From: Clostridiaceae bacterium
GTDB taxonomy: Bacteria > Bacillota > Clostridia > DSM-8532
Direction: 5' to 3'
Assembly: GCA_012521705.1 (NCBI GenBank)
Contig: JAAYLX010000039.1
Location: 24,975-88,974 of the forward strand
DNA length: 64,000 bases
The position numbers and the translations under genes are program-made. This document shows, one piece after another, positions 31,864-42,912 of this stretch (the stretch's first letter is position 1; the number at the start of each line of letters is the position of its first letter). The notes below the pieces were generated by a model. That model did not search any database, was not told the origin of the DNA, and saw only the letters and a list, made by a program, of their open reading frames with translations.

Positions 31864-32655
31864 TTATCTGAACAAATAATTGTTGACCATTACTCCAAAC
31901 AGCCCCCAGGCCGTCCCCAGCATGGATCCGCCAATTACATCCCTCGGGTAATGCATTCCCACATACATTCTTGTCACACCAACCGCCAGGGCAAGGATAT
32001 ATAATATTAGAATATCAATCAGGTCAAGCTGGAAGTAATGAGAAAAAAGAGAAGCCATGAAAAATGCCTGGCTTGTATGTCCACTGGGAAAGGAATGCCC
32101 ACCTGCCCGGTTTCCAACAATTCGTATGTTTTTTAGGCTCACGTATGGCCTTGGCCTTCGGATAAGAAATTTCAGGGATTCTACCACCAGCCATAAGGAT
32201 AAAGTGCCCAATGCAATTTCATAGGCAAAAATACGGTTGCCGCTCAAGTAGAAATAAACTGCGACCAAAAATGAAAAGACTCCGCTGCCTATTTGCGTCA
32301 TGGCCAGCATCGTCCAGTCAACCCAGGGGGGACGGTCTCCCCATACATTAAAAACAGTGAATATCCAGACGTCAATTTTCTCTCCTGTTTTCCAGACAAG
32401 AGAGACCGAGACGACACAAAAAGTGGTTATCAGAACTGTGAGAAAAACGTTGGACTTTATCCGGTGCCATAATATTTCACGTGCGTCCTGCGGCATGAAA
32501 ATGAGTAAAAGGATAAGAAGACTTGCGGTCCCAATTATCCAGAAGGTGATTGGGATTTTTCTTATGCAACTGATAAAGTTTTTGCATCTGCCATTTACGC
32601 TGAAATCGGACAAGTGCCGTATTTCTACTGAATCATCGCTTCTCAATAATGCCAT
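31864..32655 (-). CDS. PAP2 family phosphatase
   Basis: KFLIRRPRPY...GGHSFPSGHTSQAFFMA...VGVTRMYVGMHYPRDVIGG. Confidence 0.93.
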   Translation of the reverse strand: MALLRSDDSVEIRHLSDFSVNGRCKNFISCIRKIPITFWIIGTASLLILLLIFMPQDAREILWHRIKSNVFLTVLITTFCVVSVSLVWKTGEKIDVWIFTVFNVWGDRPPWVDWTMLAMTQIGSGVFSFLVAVYFYLSGNRIFAYEIALGTLSLWLVVESLKFLIRRPRPYVSLKNIRIVGNRAGGHSFPSGHTSQAFFMASLFSHYFQLDLIDILILYILALAVGVTRMYVGMHYPRDVIGGSMLGTAWGLFGVMVNNYLFR

Positions 32656-33619
32656 TCAATTCACCTGAAATCTCTTTTGTTTCCGGAACCAACACAGTAG
32701 TTGTGTGACGTCTTATTTCAATGGTCACTGAGCCTTCACCCAATGATACTCCGTCAGCCATAACCGGCATTGGAGGTTGTGTTTCAATTAATATTTTCTT
32801 TACCCTGAAATTCATAATGCGGGAATCATCGAAAATAACATTTTGCAGCTTCATAATAAATCCTACCATTAAGTTTATTTTAGATGTATCTGTGCAAAAA
32901 AGCACATCCAAAAATCCATCTTTGTAGGATTCTGGTTCCCCAACTTCAAGGCGGCGGCCAACAAAAGGCATGTTGGATACCATCACAACATGACCGGTAT
33001 TTGTGATTTCGTGCTTGTCGTTCAGTATCAGACGAATTTTTGAGGGAGGGGAAGAAGAAAGAGTGGAGATTAATTCCCGGATCCCAGTGATATCGCCATG
33101 CTGAATTTTGTCGCCGGGGTCAAAAAGGGCGGAAAAAAGGCCCACTGAACATACCTCAAAAAAAGGCATGCTGATATTTCCGCATGTTGCAATTCCATTA
33201 TCTATTTTTATCCGCTTTCCGGTCGTGAGGACCGATATTGATTCAATAATGTCTTCTGGTATTCCCAGGCTGTGGGCGATATTGTTCTGGGTGCCGGTGG
33301 GAATTATTCCAAGTGTTCCATTGGTACCTGTCAGTGCTCTGGCAACAGCCGAAACAGTTCCGTCACCGCCGCAAACTACAAATGTATTCATTCCCTGTTC
33401 CATGGCTTCTCTCACAATTTTGGCGTAATCCGATGAAGGTTCGGTGAGATAAGGCTCGGGGACAAGGTTCCATTCCTGCAGTTCTTTAATTATGTCCATT
33501 AGTTGGACAGGGGATTCCCTGTTTGACCCTGAAACAGGATTGAATATTAACTTGATTCTTTTGTGAGGTTGTTTGGCAGCAAGATCTATCATCATTCTTC
33601 CTCTTAATCCTTTGTGCAT
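32633..33619 (-). CDS. Diacylglycerol/lipid kinase family protein (YegS/DgkB-like)
   Basis: RIKLIFNPVSGS...VVCGGDGTVSAVARAL...GIIPTGTQNNIAHSLGIP. Confidence 0.92.
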   Translation of the reverse strand: MHKGLRGRMMIDLAAKQPHKRIKLIFNPVSGSNRESPVQLMDIIKELQEWNLVPEPYLTEPSSDYAKIVREAMEQGMNTFVVCGGDGTVSAVARALTGTNGTLGIIPTGTQNNIAHSLGIPEDIIESISVLTTGKRIKIDNGIATCGNISMPFFEVCSVGLFSALFDPGDKIQHGDITGIRELISTLSSSPPSKIRLILNDKHEITNTGHVVMVSNMPFVGRRLEVGEPESYKDGFLDVLFCTDTSKINLMVGFIMKLQNVIFDDSRIMNFRVKKILIETQPPMPVMADGVSLGEGSVTIEIRRHTTTVLVPETKEISGELNGIIEKR

Positions 33620-33777
33620 TTAAATAGTATAACCAACCGCAAGGATTATTTGCGATTTTTCTTATATTCTGACTTGTGGCTATTCAACAGAAAATCAGTT
33701 ATAATTAATAATATTAAAAAGTTCTGACATTTTTTTAGTTGTACATAATCAAGTAAATTGAAAAGGATGAAAAGTTA

Positions 33778-34491
33778 GTGAACAAAACTATTTGCGGTTG
33801 TAATAAATGCAATCATAAGCTCTGCACCCAAAGGGTATCCATATTTTCTTCCCTAAATATTGAGCAGCTTGAAAAGGTTGGAGAGCTAATCAACCACAAA
33901 GAATATAAAAAAGGAGACCTTCTTATTATGGAAGGGGAAAGCAGTGAAAGTCTTGTCATTATAAATGAAGGACAGGTCAAAGCTTTCAAGACCACCCAGG
34001 ATGGGCGGGAGCAAATACTCTACATTTTCTCCGAAGGGGATTTCTTCGGTGAAAGGAACCTCTTGCGCGACTTTGCATCGCCCTACAGCGTGGAAGCTCT
34101 GGAAGAAACCCATGTATGTTTAATACATAAAAGTGATTTCCAAATACTCGTGAAATCTTTCCCCGACATTGCGGTTAAAATCATGGAAGAATTATGCCAG
34201 CGCCTGGACAGGCTCGAACACGCACTGGAAACCATGGGGGCCCGTACGGTTGAGGCAAGGGTAAGTTCAGTTATTCTGGAATTTGCAGAGAAGTATGGAA
34301 AGGAGCACCCCAAGGGAATCCTGATAGAGCTTCCGCTGAGCAGGGAAGGCATAGCAAACTACATTGGCCTTACCCGCGAAACAGTGAGCCGGAAGATGAG
34401 TCTTTTACAAAGCGAAGGAATCCTTGAGATGATTGGAAACAAGAAAATACTTCTTCTGGACAGGGTAGCACTGGAGAAAAACATCGAATAA
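33778..34491 (+). CDS. Crp/Fnr family regulator with N-terminal Cys cluster
   Basis: CGCNKCNHKLC N-terminus; cNMP-binding fold; HTH LPLSREGIANYIGLTRETVSRKMSLLQSEGIL; GTG start. Confidence 0.92.
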   Translation: MNKTICGCNKCNHKLCTQRVSIFSSLNIEQLEKVGELINHKEYKKGDLLIMEGESSESLVIINEGQVKAFKTTQDGREQILYIFSEGDFFGERNLLRDFASPYSVEALEETHVCLIHKSDFQILVKSFPDIAVKIMEELCQRLDRLEHALETMGARTVEARVSSVILEFAEKYGKEHPKGILIELPLSREGIANYIGLTRETVSRKMSLLQSEGILEMIGNKKILLLDRVALEKNIE

Positions 34492-34705
34492 ATTAATGTA
34501 AATATTTTATGGTATAAAAGCCCTCTGTAAAAGAAGGCTTTTATTTTTTTTATAAAAAATTTACGGCTTTTTTATTATTATGAACCACGTCACAGTTTTT
34601 CCCTTTTTACTGATTTACTATAAAGACAGAGCAAAAAATTATTAAGCATATCGGATTAATTATATTGAATAAAAACATTTAATGATATTTACAGGAGGTA
34701 CGAAG

Positions 34706-35929
34706 ATGAAAAATATAGATATCGCAAACAAGATAAAATGGGTCGGTAAGGTTGACAACCGCAAGGTTCCTTTTCACCGCCTGATACTTGAAAAGGGGAC
34801 AACATATAACAGCTATCTTTTAATGACCGAAAAGCCAACAGTAATTGACACAGTAGATATTGAATTTGGCAAGGAGTATGTTGAAAACCTCAGAGAGGTA
34901 ATCGACCCTGAAAGTCTGGCATATATAGTAATTAATCATGTAGAGCCGGACCATTCGGGTGCGTTGCCAGCCCTGGCGTCAAAAGCCAAAAATGCCGTGA
35001 TAGTAACCTCATCAAAAGGTGAAGTGCTCTTAAAAGAGATGTACCGCCTTTACAACAGGGAATTCCTGGTGGTCAAAGACGGGGATACCCTTGATATTGG
35101 AGGCGCTACCCTGAAGTTTTTCGAGACCCCTTACCTTCATACCGAAGAAACAATGGTTACTTATGCGGTCGAAGAAAAAATTCTTTTCCCATGCGACATT
35201 TTCAGTACCCACATTGCTAATGACGTGTTGTTCAATGATTTGGCAAATGAACCCTATGAGGAAGACTTCAAAACATATTATGACCTTATAATGTCACCGC
35301 ACAGGCCTTATGTCCAGGATATGATAAAAAAAATCAACAATCTGGATATTCGTTTGATTGCTCCATCCCATGGGTATATTTTAAGAAACAATGTCAAAGA
35401 CTTCATTAATAATTACGATCAATGGAGCAGAATTTCAAGTGAAAACAAACCCCGTGTCGCATTGGTTTACAGCAGCATGACCGGCAATACTGCCAAAATT
35501 GCAAAGGCAATGGCACAGGGGCTTGAAAAGTCAGGCGTCGAGGCAGCCATAATCAATTTAAAAAATGTTTCAGAAGAAGAGGTTCTCAATACCGTCACCA
35601 ACGCAGACGGACTACTTGTAGGAAGCTCGACAAGGTACGGGGATATGGTAGGGAAAACAGAAAGTTTTCTTGACGCCTTAAGTGAGATTCCTGCAAAGAG
35701 ACCTGCCGCAGCCTTCGGTTCCTATGGCTGGAGCGGAGAAGCGATTTTTCATGTGGAAAACAAGCTCAAAAAAACAGGTTTCAATGTTGTGGACAGTAAT
35801 TATCTTATTTCCCACAGGGGTGTTGACACAAATCTTTTCCCATTAAGATTGCGTTTTGCAACCGAAGATGGGCTCAGACTTGCCGAAGAGGCAGGACGGG
35901 CCTTCGGTGAAATTGTGCTGACACAGTAA
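34706..35929 (+). CDS. A-type flavoprotein / flavodiiron protein
   Basis: HVEPDHSGALP (H-x-E-x-D-H diiron), lactamase fold, C-terminal flavodoxin YSSMTGNTAKIAKAMAQGL; RBS ggaggt. Confidence 0.93.
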   Translation: MKNIDIANKIKWVGKVDNRKVPFHRLILEKGTTYNSYLLMTEKPTVIDTVDIEFGKEYVENLREVIDPESLAYIVINHVEPDHSGALPALASKAKNAVIVTSSKGEVLLKEMYRLYNREFLVVKDGDTLDIGGATLKFFETPYLHTEETMVTYAVEEKILFPCDIFSTHIANDVLFNDLANEPYEEDFKTYYDLIMSPHRPYVQDMIKKINNLDIRLIAPSHGYILRNNVKDFINNYDQWSRISSENKPRVALVYSSMTGNTAKIAKAMAQGLEKSGVEAAIINLKNVSEEEVLNTVTNADGLLVGSSTRYGDMVGKTESFLDALSEIPAKRPAAAFGSYGWSGEAIFHVENKLKKTGFNVVDSNYLISHRGVDTNLFPLRLRFATEDGLRLAEEAGRAFGEIVLTQ

Positions 35930-35947
35930 AAGAAAGTGGGTGTATCT

Positions 35948-36175
35948 ATGTCAAAGGTTATAGATTTGAATAAGCCTGTCAGGGATTTGATTGAGGAATA
36001 TCCCGAAGCAGCCCGGATAATGAAGGAATTAGGGTTTGAAAGTATAACAAATCCGGCCATGCTGAATACAGCCGGCCGGTTTATGACTCTGAAAAAGGGT
36101 TCGGTAATGAAAAAAATTGATTTGGAAACAATAAAAAAACATTTTGAAGCTGAAGGCTTCGAAATAAAGGATTAA
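35948..36175 (+). CDS. DUF1858 domain protein
   Basis: SKVIDLNKPVRDLIEEYPEAARIMKELGFESITNPAMLNTAGRFMTLKKGSVMKKIDLE. Confidence 0.85.
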   Translation: MSKVIDLNKPVRDLIEEYPEAARIMKELGFESITNPAMLNTAGRFMTLKKGSVMKKIDLETIKKHFEAEGFEIKD

Positions 36176-36191
36176 TATGGAGGTGAATTAC

Positions 36192-37421
36192 ATGAGTGAG
36201 CTTATCAATAACCGGGAGTACAGAAAACAAGTTCTTAAAGAATTAATTGGCGAGCTTCATAAAGGAAAAACCATTGATGAGGTGAAATCAAGGTTTGAGG
36301 AGCTTATTGAAGGTGGAGTCACAACTGCTGAAATCACCGAGATGGAAGCTGCACTTGTTGCCGAAGGTTTGCCTGTTGAGGAAATTCAGAGACTGTGCGA
36401 TGTACATGCTGCTGTCTTTAAAGGCTCCATAGAAGACATTCATAAGAGTGCAAATCCTGCAGAAATTCCCGGACATCCAGTTAATATATTCTTCCTTGAA
36501 AACAGGGCAATAGAAGATCTCATTGTTACTATCGAGGATAATCTGGCACTTTTTAAGTCAGAGGACTCGAAAGCTGTTGTCAAAAACTTAAAGGAAAACT
36601 TTGACAAACTGTGGGAAATTGACAAACACTATGCAAGAAAAGAAAATCTGCTGTTCCCGTATTTGGAGAAATACGGTATTTCCACACCTCCAAAGGTAAT
36701 GTGGGGCGTAGATGATGACATCAGAGACGATATCAAGGCAGTAATGAACCTTCTGAAGGATTACAGCGGAAACAAAGAAGAGGTAATAGAAAAAGCGGAG
36801 TACGCACTGGAACGTGTAAATGAAATGATATTCAAGGAAGAGAGCATTCTGTTCCCTCTTGCCATTGATACTCTTTCAGAGGATGAATGGCTCCAGGTTC
36901 ATAAATCCAGTAAGGAAATCGGCTATACACTTATTAAGCCAAGAGCCAAATGGGTTCCAGCAAGGGTTGATGTTGAAGAAAAGGCACGGGAAGAGGGAGA
37001 AGAACCTTCCAATGACGGATATGTTGATTTCGATGCAGGAATTATGACTCCTGAGGAAATTAACGCAGTACTGAATACTATTCCCATTGATTTGACCTTT
37101 GTGGACAAGGATGGCATAGTAAAATGGTTTTCCATGGGCAAGGAAAGGATATTCGCAAGACCCAAGACTGTTTTGGGCCGCAGGGTGGAAAACTGCCATC
37201 CGCCTGCCAGTGTGCATGTAGTGGAAAAAATCGTTGAGGACTTAAAGTCGGGCAAAAAAGACCATGAAGATTTCTGGATAAGAATGGGAGAGCGTTTTGT
37301 CTATATCAGGTATTTTGCAGTGAGGGACAAGAAAGGAAAATTCCTTGGTGTGCTTGAGGTAACGCAGGATATTAAACCCATCCAGGAGATAACCGGAGAA
37401 AAACGACTATTATCGGAATAA
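36192..37421 (+). CDS. DUF438/hemerythrin-like plus PAS domain protein
   Basis: N-terminal DUF438-like; hemerythrin-like HYARKENLLFPYLEKYG / FKEESILFPLA; C-terminal PAS GIVKWFSMGKERIFARPKTVLGRRVENCHPP. Confidence 0.88.
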   Translation: MSELINNREYRKQVLKELIGELHKGKTIDEVKSRFEELIEGGVTTAEITEMEAALVAEGLPVEEIQRLCDVHAAVFKGSIEDIHKSANPAEIPGHPVNIFFLENRAIEDLIVTIEDNLALFKSEDSKAVVKNLKENFDKLWEIDKHYARKENLLFPYLEKYGISTPPKVMWGVDDDIRDDIKAVMNLLKDYSGNKEEVIEKAEYALERVNEMIFKEESILFPLAIDTLSEDEWLQVHKSSKEIGYTLIKPRAKWVPARVDVEEKAREEGEEPSNDGYVDFDAGIMTPEEINAVLNTIPIDLTFVDKDGIVKWFSMGKERIFARPKTVLGRRVENCHPPASVHVVEKIVEDLKSGKKDHEDFWIRMGERFVYIRYFAVRDKKGKFLGVLEVTQDIKPIQEITGEKRLLSE

Positions 37422-37426
37422 ATAAC

Positions 37427-37461
37427 AAAAAGAGCTACCCTTAAAAAGGATAGCTCTTTTT
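37427..37461. terminator. Terminator
   Basis: AAAAAGAGCTA...TAGCTCTTTTT. Confidence 0.8.
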
Positions 37462-37474
37462 GAATCAGGAAATA

Positions 37475-37675
37475 CTATTTAGATTCATCATAAGCACTGT
37501 GCTCTTCTTCGTCCCTGTCTCTGCGCCTTCCAAAAATCAGACTAACGACAAAGAATGCGATGAATATATAGAACAGGACTTTTGCAATTCCAAACGAAAG
37601 ATTGGCAATCAGACCGAAACCAAACAAACCGGAGAGCAGAGCAAGTACTAAAAATGTTACTGCCCATTTTATCAT
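37475..37675 (-). CDS. DUF1328 small membrane protein (YtjA-like)
   Basis: MIKWAVTFLVLALLSGLFGFGLIANLSFGIAKVLFYIFIAFFVVSLIFGRRRDRDEEE; start reset from 37738. Confidence 0.8.
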   Translation of the reverse strand: MIKWAVTFLVLALLSGLFGFGLIANLSFGIAKVLFYIFIAFFVVSLIFGRRRDRDEEEHSAYDESK

Positions 37676-37924
37676 AACTTTGCTTCCTCCTTTTTTGTCT
37701 TTGTATATAGTTTGTTTAATACGCCTAAACTTATACAATGACCATTAATAACCAGCATTCTTTTAAAATAAGGTTGAATTTCTGCGGTTTGCAGATATTT
37801 TAACTTATTGCGCGCATCTTTAAACTGAGCTATAATTAGAACCGTGTACTTTTAGAAGAAATTTTTTTATGCATGCAATTATTCCTATAATTTATAAAAA
37901 GTTTAAACACAACGAGGTGAAAAA

Positions 37925-39475
37925 ATGGCAACGTTTGACAAGTTGAATGATTTACGAATTAGAAAAGAAAACCTCAAACAAGGCGGGGGCTCAAGCAGGA
38001 TAGATAAACAGCATGAAGCCGGAAAGAAGACTGCCCGTGAAAGACTGGCAATATTGCTGGATGAAGGCAGTTTTGTTGAGGTTGATGCCTTTGTGGAAAC
38101 CCGCGGAATTGACTTCGACATGCAAAAAAAGAAGATTCCCGGTGATGGCGTGGTTACAGGTTACGGTACAATTGACGGAAGACTGGTGTTTGTATCAGCC
38201 CAGGATTTTACCGTAATCGGTGGCTCTCTTGGCGAAATGCACGCTAAGAAAATTACAAAAGTAATGGATATGGCAATGAAAATGGGTGCTCCCTTTATCA
38301 GCATCAATGATTCAGGCGGTGCAAGAATTGAAGAAGGCATTGATGCGTTGAGCGGCTTCGGCGATATCTTCCTCAGAAATACTCTCGCATCAGGTGTTAT
38401 TCCTCAGATTTCAGTTATCATGGGACCATGTGCCGGCGGTGCCGTTTATTCACCAGCTATAACAGATTTCGTTTTCATGGTTGATAAAACGAGCCACATG
38501 TTTATCACCGGCCCACAGGTTATTAAAGCAGTTACAGGTGAAGATGTAAGCTTTGATGAACTTGGCGGAGCCAGAACACATAATACAATAAGCGGGGTTG
38601 CTCATTTCGAATGTCCTGATGAAGAAACTTGTTTTTCACAGCTTAAACAGCTTATCTCCTATCTGCCCGAAAACAATCTCTGTGATCCTGAAGAGATATT
38701 TACTCAGGATGACATAAACAGACTTGATTCTGAATTGAATTCCATTATTCCGGATGATCCCAATAAACCTTACGATATGTATGACATAATAAAAAGAGTT
38801 GCTGATGGTGGCGAATTCTTCGAGATCCAGGCAGGATTTGCGAAGAACATCATTATCGGTTTTGCACGCTTCGGCGGAAAGACTGCCGGAATTATTGCCA
38901 ATCAGCCCAAGGTATCCGCAGGTGCACTGGATGTCAACGCATCGGACAAAGCTGCGAGATTCATCAGGTTCTGTGATGCCTTCAATATTCCTCTTGTTAC
39001 CTTTACAGATGTACCGGGATATCTGCCCGGCGTCAATCAGGAATATAACGGAATAATCCGTCATGGGGCAAAATTGCTGTACGCATTCTCTGAAGCTACC
39101 GTTCCCAAAGTAAATGTAATTATCAGAAAAGCTTATGGTGGAGCCTATATTGCCATGAACAGCAAACACCTCGGTGCTGACATGGTATTTGCATGGCCTA
39201 CAGCCGAAATTGCTGTCATGGGCCCTGAAGGTGCCGCCAATATTATATTCAAGAAAGAAATTGGCCAGGCTGCCGATCCTATAGCATTCAGACAGGAAAA
39301 GATTCAGGAGTACAGGGATAAGCTGGCCAATCCGTATGTAGCTGCAGCAAGAGGTTATGTGGATGATGTGATTGAACCTGCTACGACAAGGCAACGCATC
39401 ATTAGCGCGCTGGATATGCTGGCTGGAAAGAGAGAATCAAGACCTTCCAGGAAGCATGGAAATATACCTCTCTGA
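37925..39475 (+). CDS. Acyl-CoA carboxylase/transcarboxylase carboxyltransferase subunit (MmdA/12S-like)
   Basis: [35 protein letters not shown]...[16 protein letters not shown]...[28 protein letters not shown]. Confidence 0.93.
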   Translation: MATFDKLNDLRIRKENLKQGGGSSRIDKQHEAGKKTARERLAILLDEGSFVEVDAFVETRGIDFDMQKKKIPGDGVVTGYGTIDGRLVFVSAQDFTVIGGSLGEMHAKKITKVMDMAMKMGAPFISINDSGGARIEEGIDALSGFGDIFLRNTLASGVIPQISVIMGPCAGGAVYSPAITDFVFMVDKTSHMFITGPQVIKAVTGEDVSFDELGGARTHNTISGVAHFECPDEETCFSQLKQLISYLPENNLCDPEEIFTQDDINRLDSELNSIIPDDPNKPYDMYDIIKRVADGGEFFEIQAGFAKNIIIGFARFGGKTAGIIANQPKVSAGALDVNASDKAARFIRFCDAFNIPLVTFTDVPGYLPGVNQEYNGIIRHGAKLLYAFSEATVPKVNVIIRKAYGGAYIAMNSKHLGADMVFAWPTAEIAVMGPEGAANIIFKKEIGQAADPIAFRQEKIQEYRDKLANPYVAAARGYVDDVIEPATTRQRIISALDMLAGKRESRPSRKHGNIPL

Positions 39476-39527
39476 TAAACAGAATTAATGTATTGATAAT
39501 AAAAGAAATACACTGGAGGTTCATATT

Positions 39528-39932
39528 ATGAGAAAGTTCGTAGTAAATGTAAATGGAAATAGATACGAAGTTGAAGTTGAAGAAGTTGGTGGAGTTGCAG
39601 CAAGTGCGCCGGTAGCTGCTCCGGCTGCTCCATCTGCACCCGCTGTATCCGCTGCGCCCGCCGCTCCGGCTAAGGCAGCGCCGGCTCCGGCTCCGGCACC
39701 TGCTCAGGGTCCTGCCGGTTCAGTCAAGATTACTGCTCCGATGCCCGGAACAATATTGGATGTCAAAGTTGCACCTGGTCAGAAGATTCAGCAGGGAGCC
39801 CTGCTTGCAATACTTGAAGCAATGAAAATGGAAAATGAGATTCTTGCTCCCCAGGAAGCAACTGTTGCCACTGTTAATGTAAGCAAAGGCCAGCAGGTTA
39901 ATACCGGAGATCTTCTTTTTACATTAAATTAA
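39528..39932 (+). CDS. Biotin carboxyl carrier protein
   Basis: Ala/Pro-rich linker and biotinylation motif EAMKMENE. Confidence 0.94.
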   Translation: MRKFVVNVNGNRYEVEVEEVGGVAASAPVAAPAAPSAPAVSAAPAAPAKAAPAPAPAPAQGPAGSVKITAPMPGTILDVKVAPGQKIQQGALLAILEAMKMENEILAPQEATVATVNVSKGQQVNTGDLLFTLN

Positions 39933-39956
39933 GTGGGAGAGGAGGGCTTTTAAGCC

Positions 39957-41354
39957 ATGGGAATAAAAATAACTGATACGACTTTGAGAGACTCGCATCA
40001 GTCCCTCATTGCTACCCGCATGAGTACGGACGAGATGCTGCCCATTGTCGAAAAGATTGACAAAGTTGGATATCATTCATTGGAATGCTGGGGTGGCGCG
40101 ACATTTGACGCCTGCATGAGATTCCTGAATGAGGATCCCTGGGAAAGACTGAGAAAAATAAAGGATAAGGCCAAGAATACAAAGCTTCAGATGCTTTTAA
40201 GAGGGCAAAACCTCTTAGGATACAAACATTATGCAGATGATGTTGTGGACTACTTTGTTCAGAAAGCCATTGCCAACGGTATGGATATTATCCGTATCTT
40301 TGACGCCCTGAATGATCCACGAAATGTGGAAAGGTCAATTAAAGCATGTAAGAGAGAGGGCGGGCATGCCCAGGCATGTTTCTCATATACAATAAGTCCG
40401 TTCCACAGCCTTGAGCAGTTTGTAAAGGACGCGAAAACATTTGAAGAGATGGGTGCCGACTCCATCTGTATCAAGGACATGGCAGGACTTTTGATTCCTT
40501 ACACCGCTTATGAGCTGGTTAAAGCATTGAAAGAGAATATCAAGGTGCCCATTCAGCTGCATACACACTATACCAGCGGTGTTGCATCCATGACTTACCT
40601 AAAGGCCATTGAAGCAGGTGTGGATGTGGTTGACTGTGCTATTTCACCTATGGCAATGGGTACATCCCAGCCGCCGGTTGAGCCATTGGTTGCAACCCTT
40701 AAAGGTACACAGTATGATACAGGTTATGATCTTAACCTCTTGAGTGAAATTGCTGCTTACTTCAGTAAACTTCGTGATAAATATCTTGCAAGCGGTCTTA
40801 TGAATACCAAGGTTATGGGTGTTGATATTAATACCCTCATCTACCAGGTTCCTGGAGGAATGCTTTCAAACCTTGTATCCCAGCTTAAGCAGGCAGGTAA
40901 GGAAGATAAACTCCTTGACGTTCTTCAGGAAGTGCCCAGAGTAAGAGAAGACTTAGGTTTCCCGCCGCTTGTAACTCCCAGCAGCCAGATTGTAGGTACC
41001 CAGGCAGTTATGAATGTTATTATGGGCGAACGCTACAAAATGGTTCCCAAGGAGACTAAGGGCCTTGTCAAGGGAGAGTATGGTAAAACACCGGCTCCCA
41101 TTAAGGATGAAATTGTCAAGAAGATTATTGGCGATGAAGAAAGAATTACATGCAGACCTGCGGATCTCATTCCCAATGAGCTTGATAAGATAAGGGAAGA
41201 AGCTGCCGAATACATTGAGCAGGAAGAAGACGTACTCACTTATGCAATGTTCCCACAGGTAGCAAAGAAATTCTTTGAATACCGCAAAGCTCAGAAGTAT
41301 AAAATAGATCCTGACATGGTTGATTATGAAAACAGGGTTCATCCTCTTGGATAA
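39957..41354 (+). CDS. Oxaloacetate decarboxylase alpha / pyruvate carboxylase subunit B (5S-like)
   Basis: GIKITDTTLRDSHQSLIATRMSTDEMLPI...ECWGGATFDACMRFLNEDPWERLR. Confidence 0.94.
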   Translation: MGIKITDTTLRDSHQSLIATRMSTDEMLPIVEKIDKVGYHSLECWGGATFDACMRFLNEDPWERLRKIKDKAKNTKLQMLLRGQNLLGYKHYADDVVDYFVQKAIANGMDIIRIFDALNDPRNVERSIKACKREGGHAQACFSYTISPFHSLEQFVKDAKTFEEMGADSICIKDMAGLLIPYTAYELVKALKENIKVPIQLHTHYTSGVASMTYLKAIEAGVDVVDCAISPMAMGTSQPPVEPLVATLKGTQYDTGYDLNLLSEIAAYFSKLRDKYLASGLMNTKVMGVDINTLIYQVPGGMLSNLVSQLKQAGKEDKLLDVLQEVPRVREDLGFPPLVTPSSQIVGTQAVMNVIMGERYKMVPKETKGLVKGEYGKTPAPIKDEIVKKIIGDEERITCRPADLIPNELDKIREEAAEYIEQEEDVLTYAMFPQVAKKFFEYRKAQKYKIDPDMVDYENRVHPLG

Positions 41355-41562
41355 CCTATTGCATGGAGAATCAGAGATAAAGAATTTAAAGGGGTGTTTT
41401 CCTGACGGGAAATCATCCCTTTATTTTAATGTCGTAAAACCATTGCTCTGGTTTATACATACCTGGCGAATAATATTATTAAGGTGCAAAAAGTGGAAAA
41501 ATATGATACAATATTTTCCGCTTACATGGTAAACTATTTACAATCCGTAATAAAGAGAGGTT

Positions 41563-42912
41563 TTGATAATGGCGAAAATAGCATTCGATTACAAAAACGC
41601 TTTGGATTTTATCAGGGAACATGAAATTGATTACCTTAAAAACCAGGTTGAAGATGCTCATAAAAAATTACACGAAAGAACAGGCCCCGGCAGTGACTTT
41701 TTAGGTTGGGTGGAACTTCCCAACAATTACGATAAGGAAGAATTCGCGAGGATTATCAAAGCTGCAAGAAAAATCAGAGAAGACTCTGATGTTCTTATAG
41801 TTGTAGGTATCGGAGGCTCCTATCTTGGCGCCCGCGCTGCAATAGAATCACTTTCCCACTCTTTTTACAATATGCTTCCCAGGGACAAGCGCAATGGTCC
41901 TGAAATATATTTTGCAGGACACAATATCAGTTCAACATATCTTGCTGAATTGCTTGAGTATGTGGACGGAAAAGATATTTCAGTAAATGTTATTTCCAAA
42001 TCCGGAACCACAACCGAGCCGGCAATTGCTTTCAGAATACTTAAGGAATACATGGAGAAGAAGTACGGAAAGGACGGAGCCAAAGACAGGATCTATGCCA
42101 CCACCGACAAGGCAAGGGGCGCTCTCAGGACTCTTGCTCAGTCTGAAGGTTATGAAACCTTTGTGATTCCTGACGATGTAGGTGGCCGTTATTCGGTACT
42201 GACCGCAGTTGGCCTTCTTCCGATTGCCGTTGCAGGCATAGACATTGCTCAGATGATGAAAGGTGCTCAGGATGCGTACAATGATTGCAAAAAGCCCTAT
42301 GCGGAAAATGACTGCTACAAATATGCAGCAGTCAGGAATATTCTTTACAGAAAAGGCAAAACAATAGAGATACTGGTCAATTATGAGCCTTCCCTCCACT
42401 TTATCAATGAATGGTGGAAACAGCTTTACGGCGAAAGTGAAGGCAAGGACCACAAGGGAATTTTCCCTGCAGGGGTGGATTTCTCAACCGACCTCCACTC
42501 CATGGGACAGTATATTCAGGACGGAATGAGGAATATATTCGAAACAGTGCTCAATGTAGAAAAGAGCAGAAAGGCTCTTACACTCAAAGCCACAGATGAC
42601 AATCTGGATAATCTGAATTACCTTGAAGGTAAGGAACTTGACTATGTAAACAAAATGGCAATGAAGGGTACAATACTGGCACATAATGACGGTGGAGTGC
42701 CCAACCTTGTAATAAATATTCCCGAAATGACAGCCTACTGGTTCGGCTACATGGTATATTTCTTTGAAAAGGCTTGCGGCATCAGCGGGCATCTCATGGG
42801 AATAAATCCGTTTGACCAGCCGGGAGTTGAAGCATATAAGAAGAATATGTTTGCACTTCTTGGCAAACCGGGTTACGAGAAAGACAAGGAGGCACTGGAA
42901 AAGCGTTTGTAA
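41563..42912 (+). CDS. pgi: Glucose-6-phosphate isomerase
   Basis: [15 protein letters not shown]...[16 protein letters not shown]...[22 protein letters not shown]. Confidence 0.95.
   Translation: MIMAKIAFDYKNALDFIREHEIDYLKNQVEDAHKKLHERTGPGSDFLGWVELPNNYDKEEFARIIKAARKIREDSDVLIVVGIGGSYLGARAAIESLSHSFYNMLPRDKRNGPEIYFAGHNISSTYLAELLEYVDGKDISVNVISKSGTTTEPAIAFRILKEYMEKKYGKDGAKDRIYATTDKARGALRTLAQSEGYETFVIPDDVGGRYSVLTAVGLLPIAVAGIDIAQMMKGAQDAYNDCKKPYAENDCYKYAAVRNILYRKGKTIEILVNYEPSLHFINEWWKQLYGESEGKDHKGIFPAGVDFSTDLHSMGQYIQDGMRNIFETVLNVEKSRKALTLKATDDNLDNLNYLEGKELDYVNKMAMKGTILAHNDGGVPNLVINIPEMTAYWFGYMVYFFEKACGISGHLMGINPFDQPGVEAYKKNMFALLGKPGYEKDKEALEKRL

Noticed and set aside
41495-41519. Imperfect inverted repeat GGAAAAATAT-gataca-ATATTTTCC upstream of pgi
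   Set aside because: Imperfect, AT-rich and overlaps a likely -10; too weak to call as an operator
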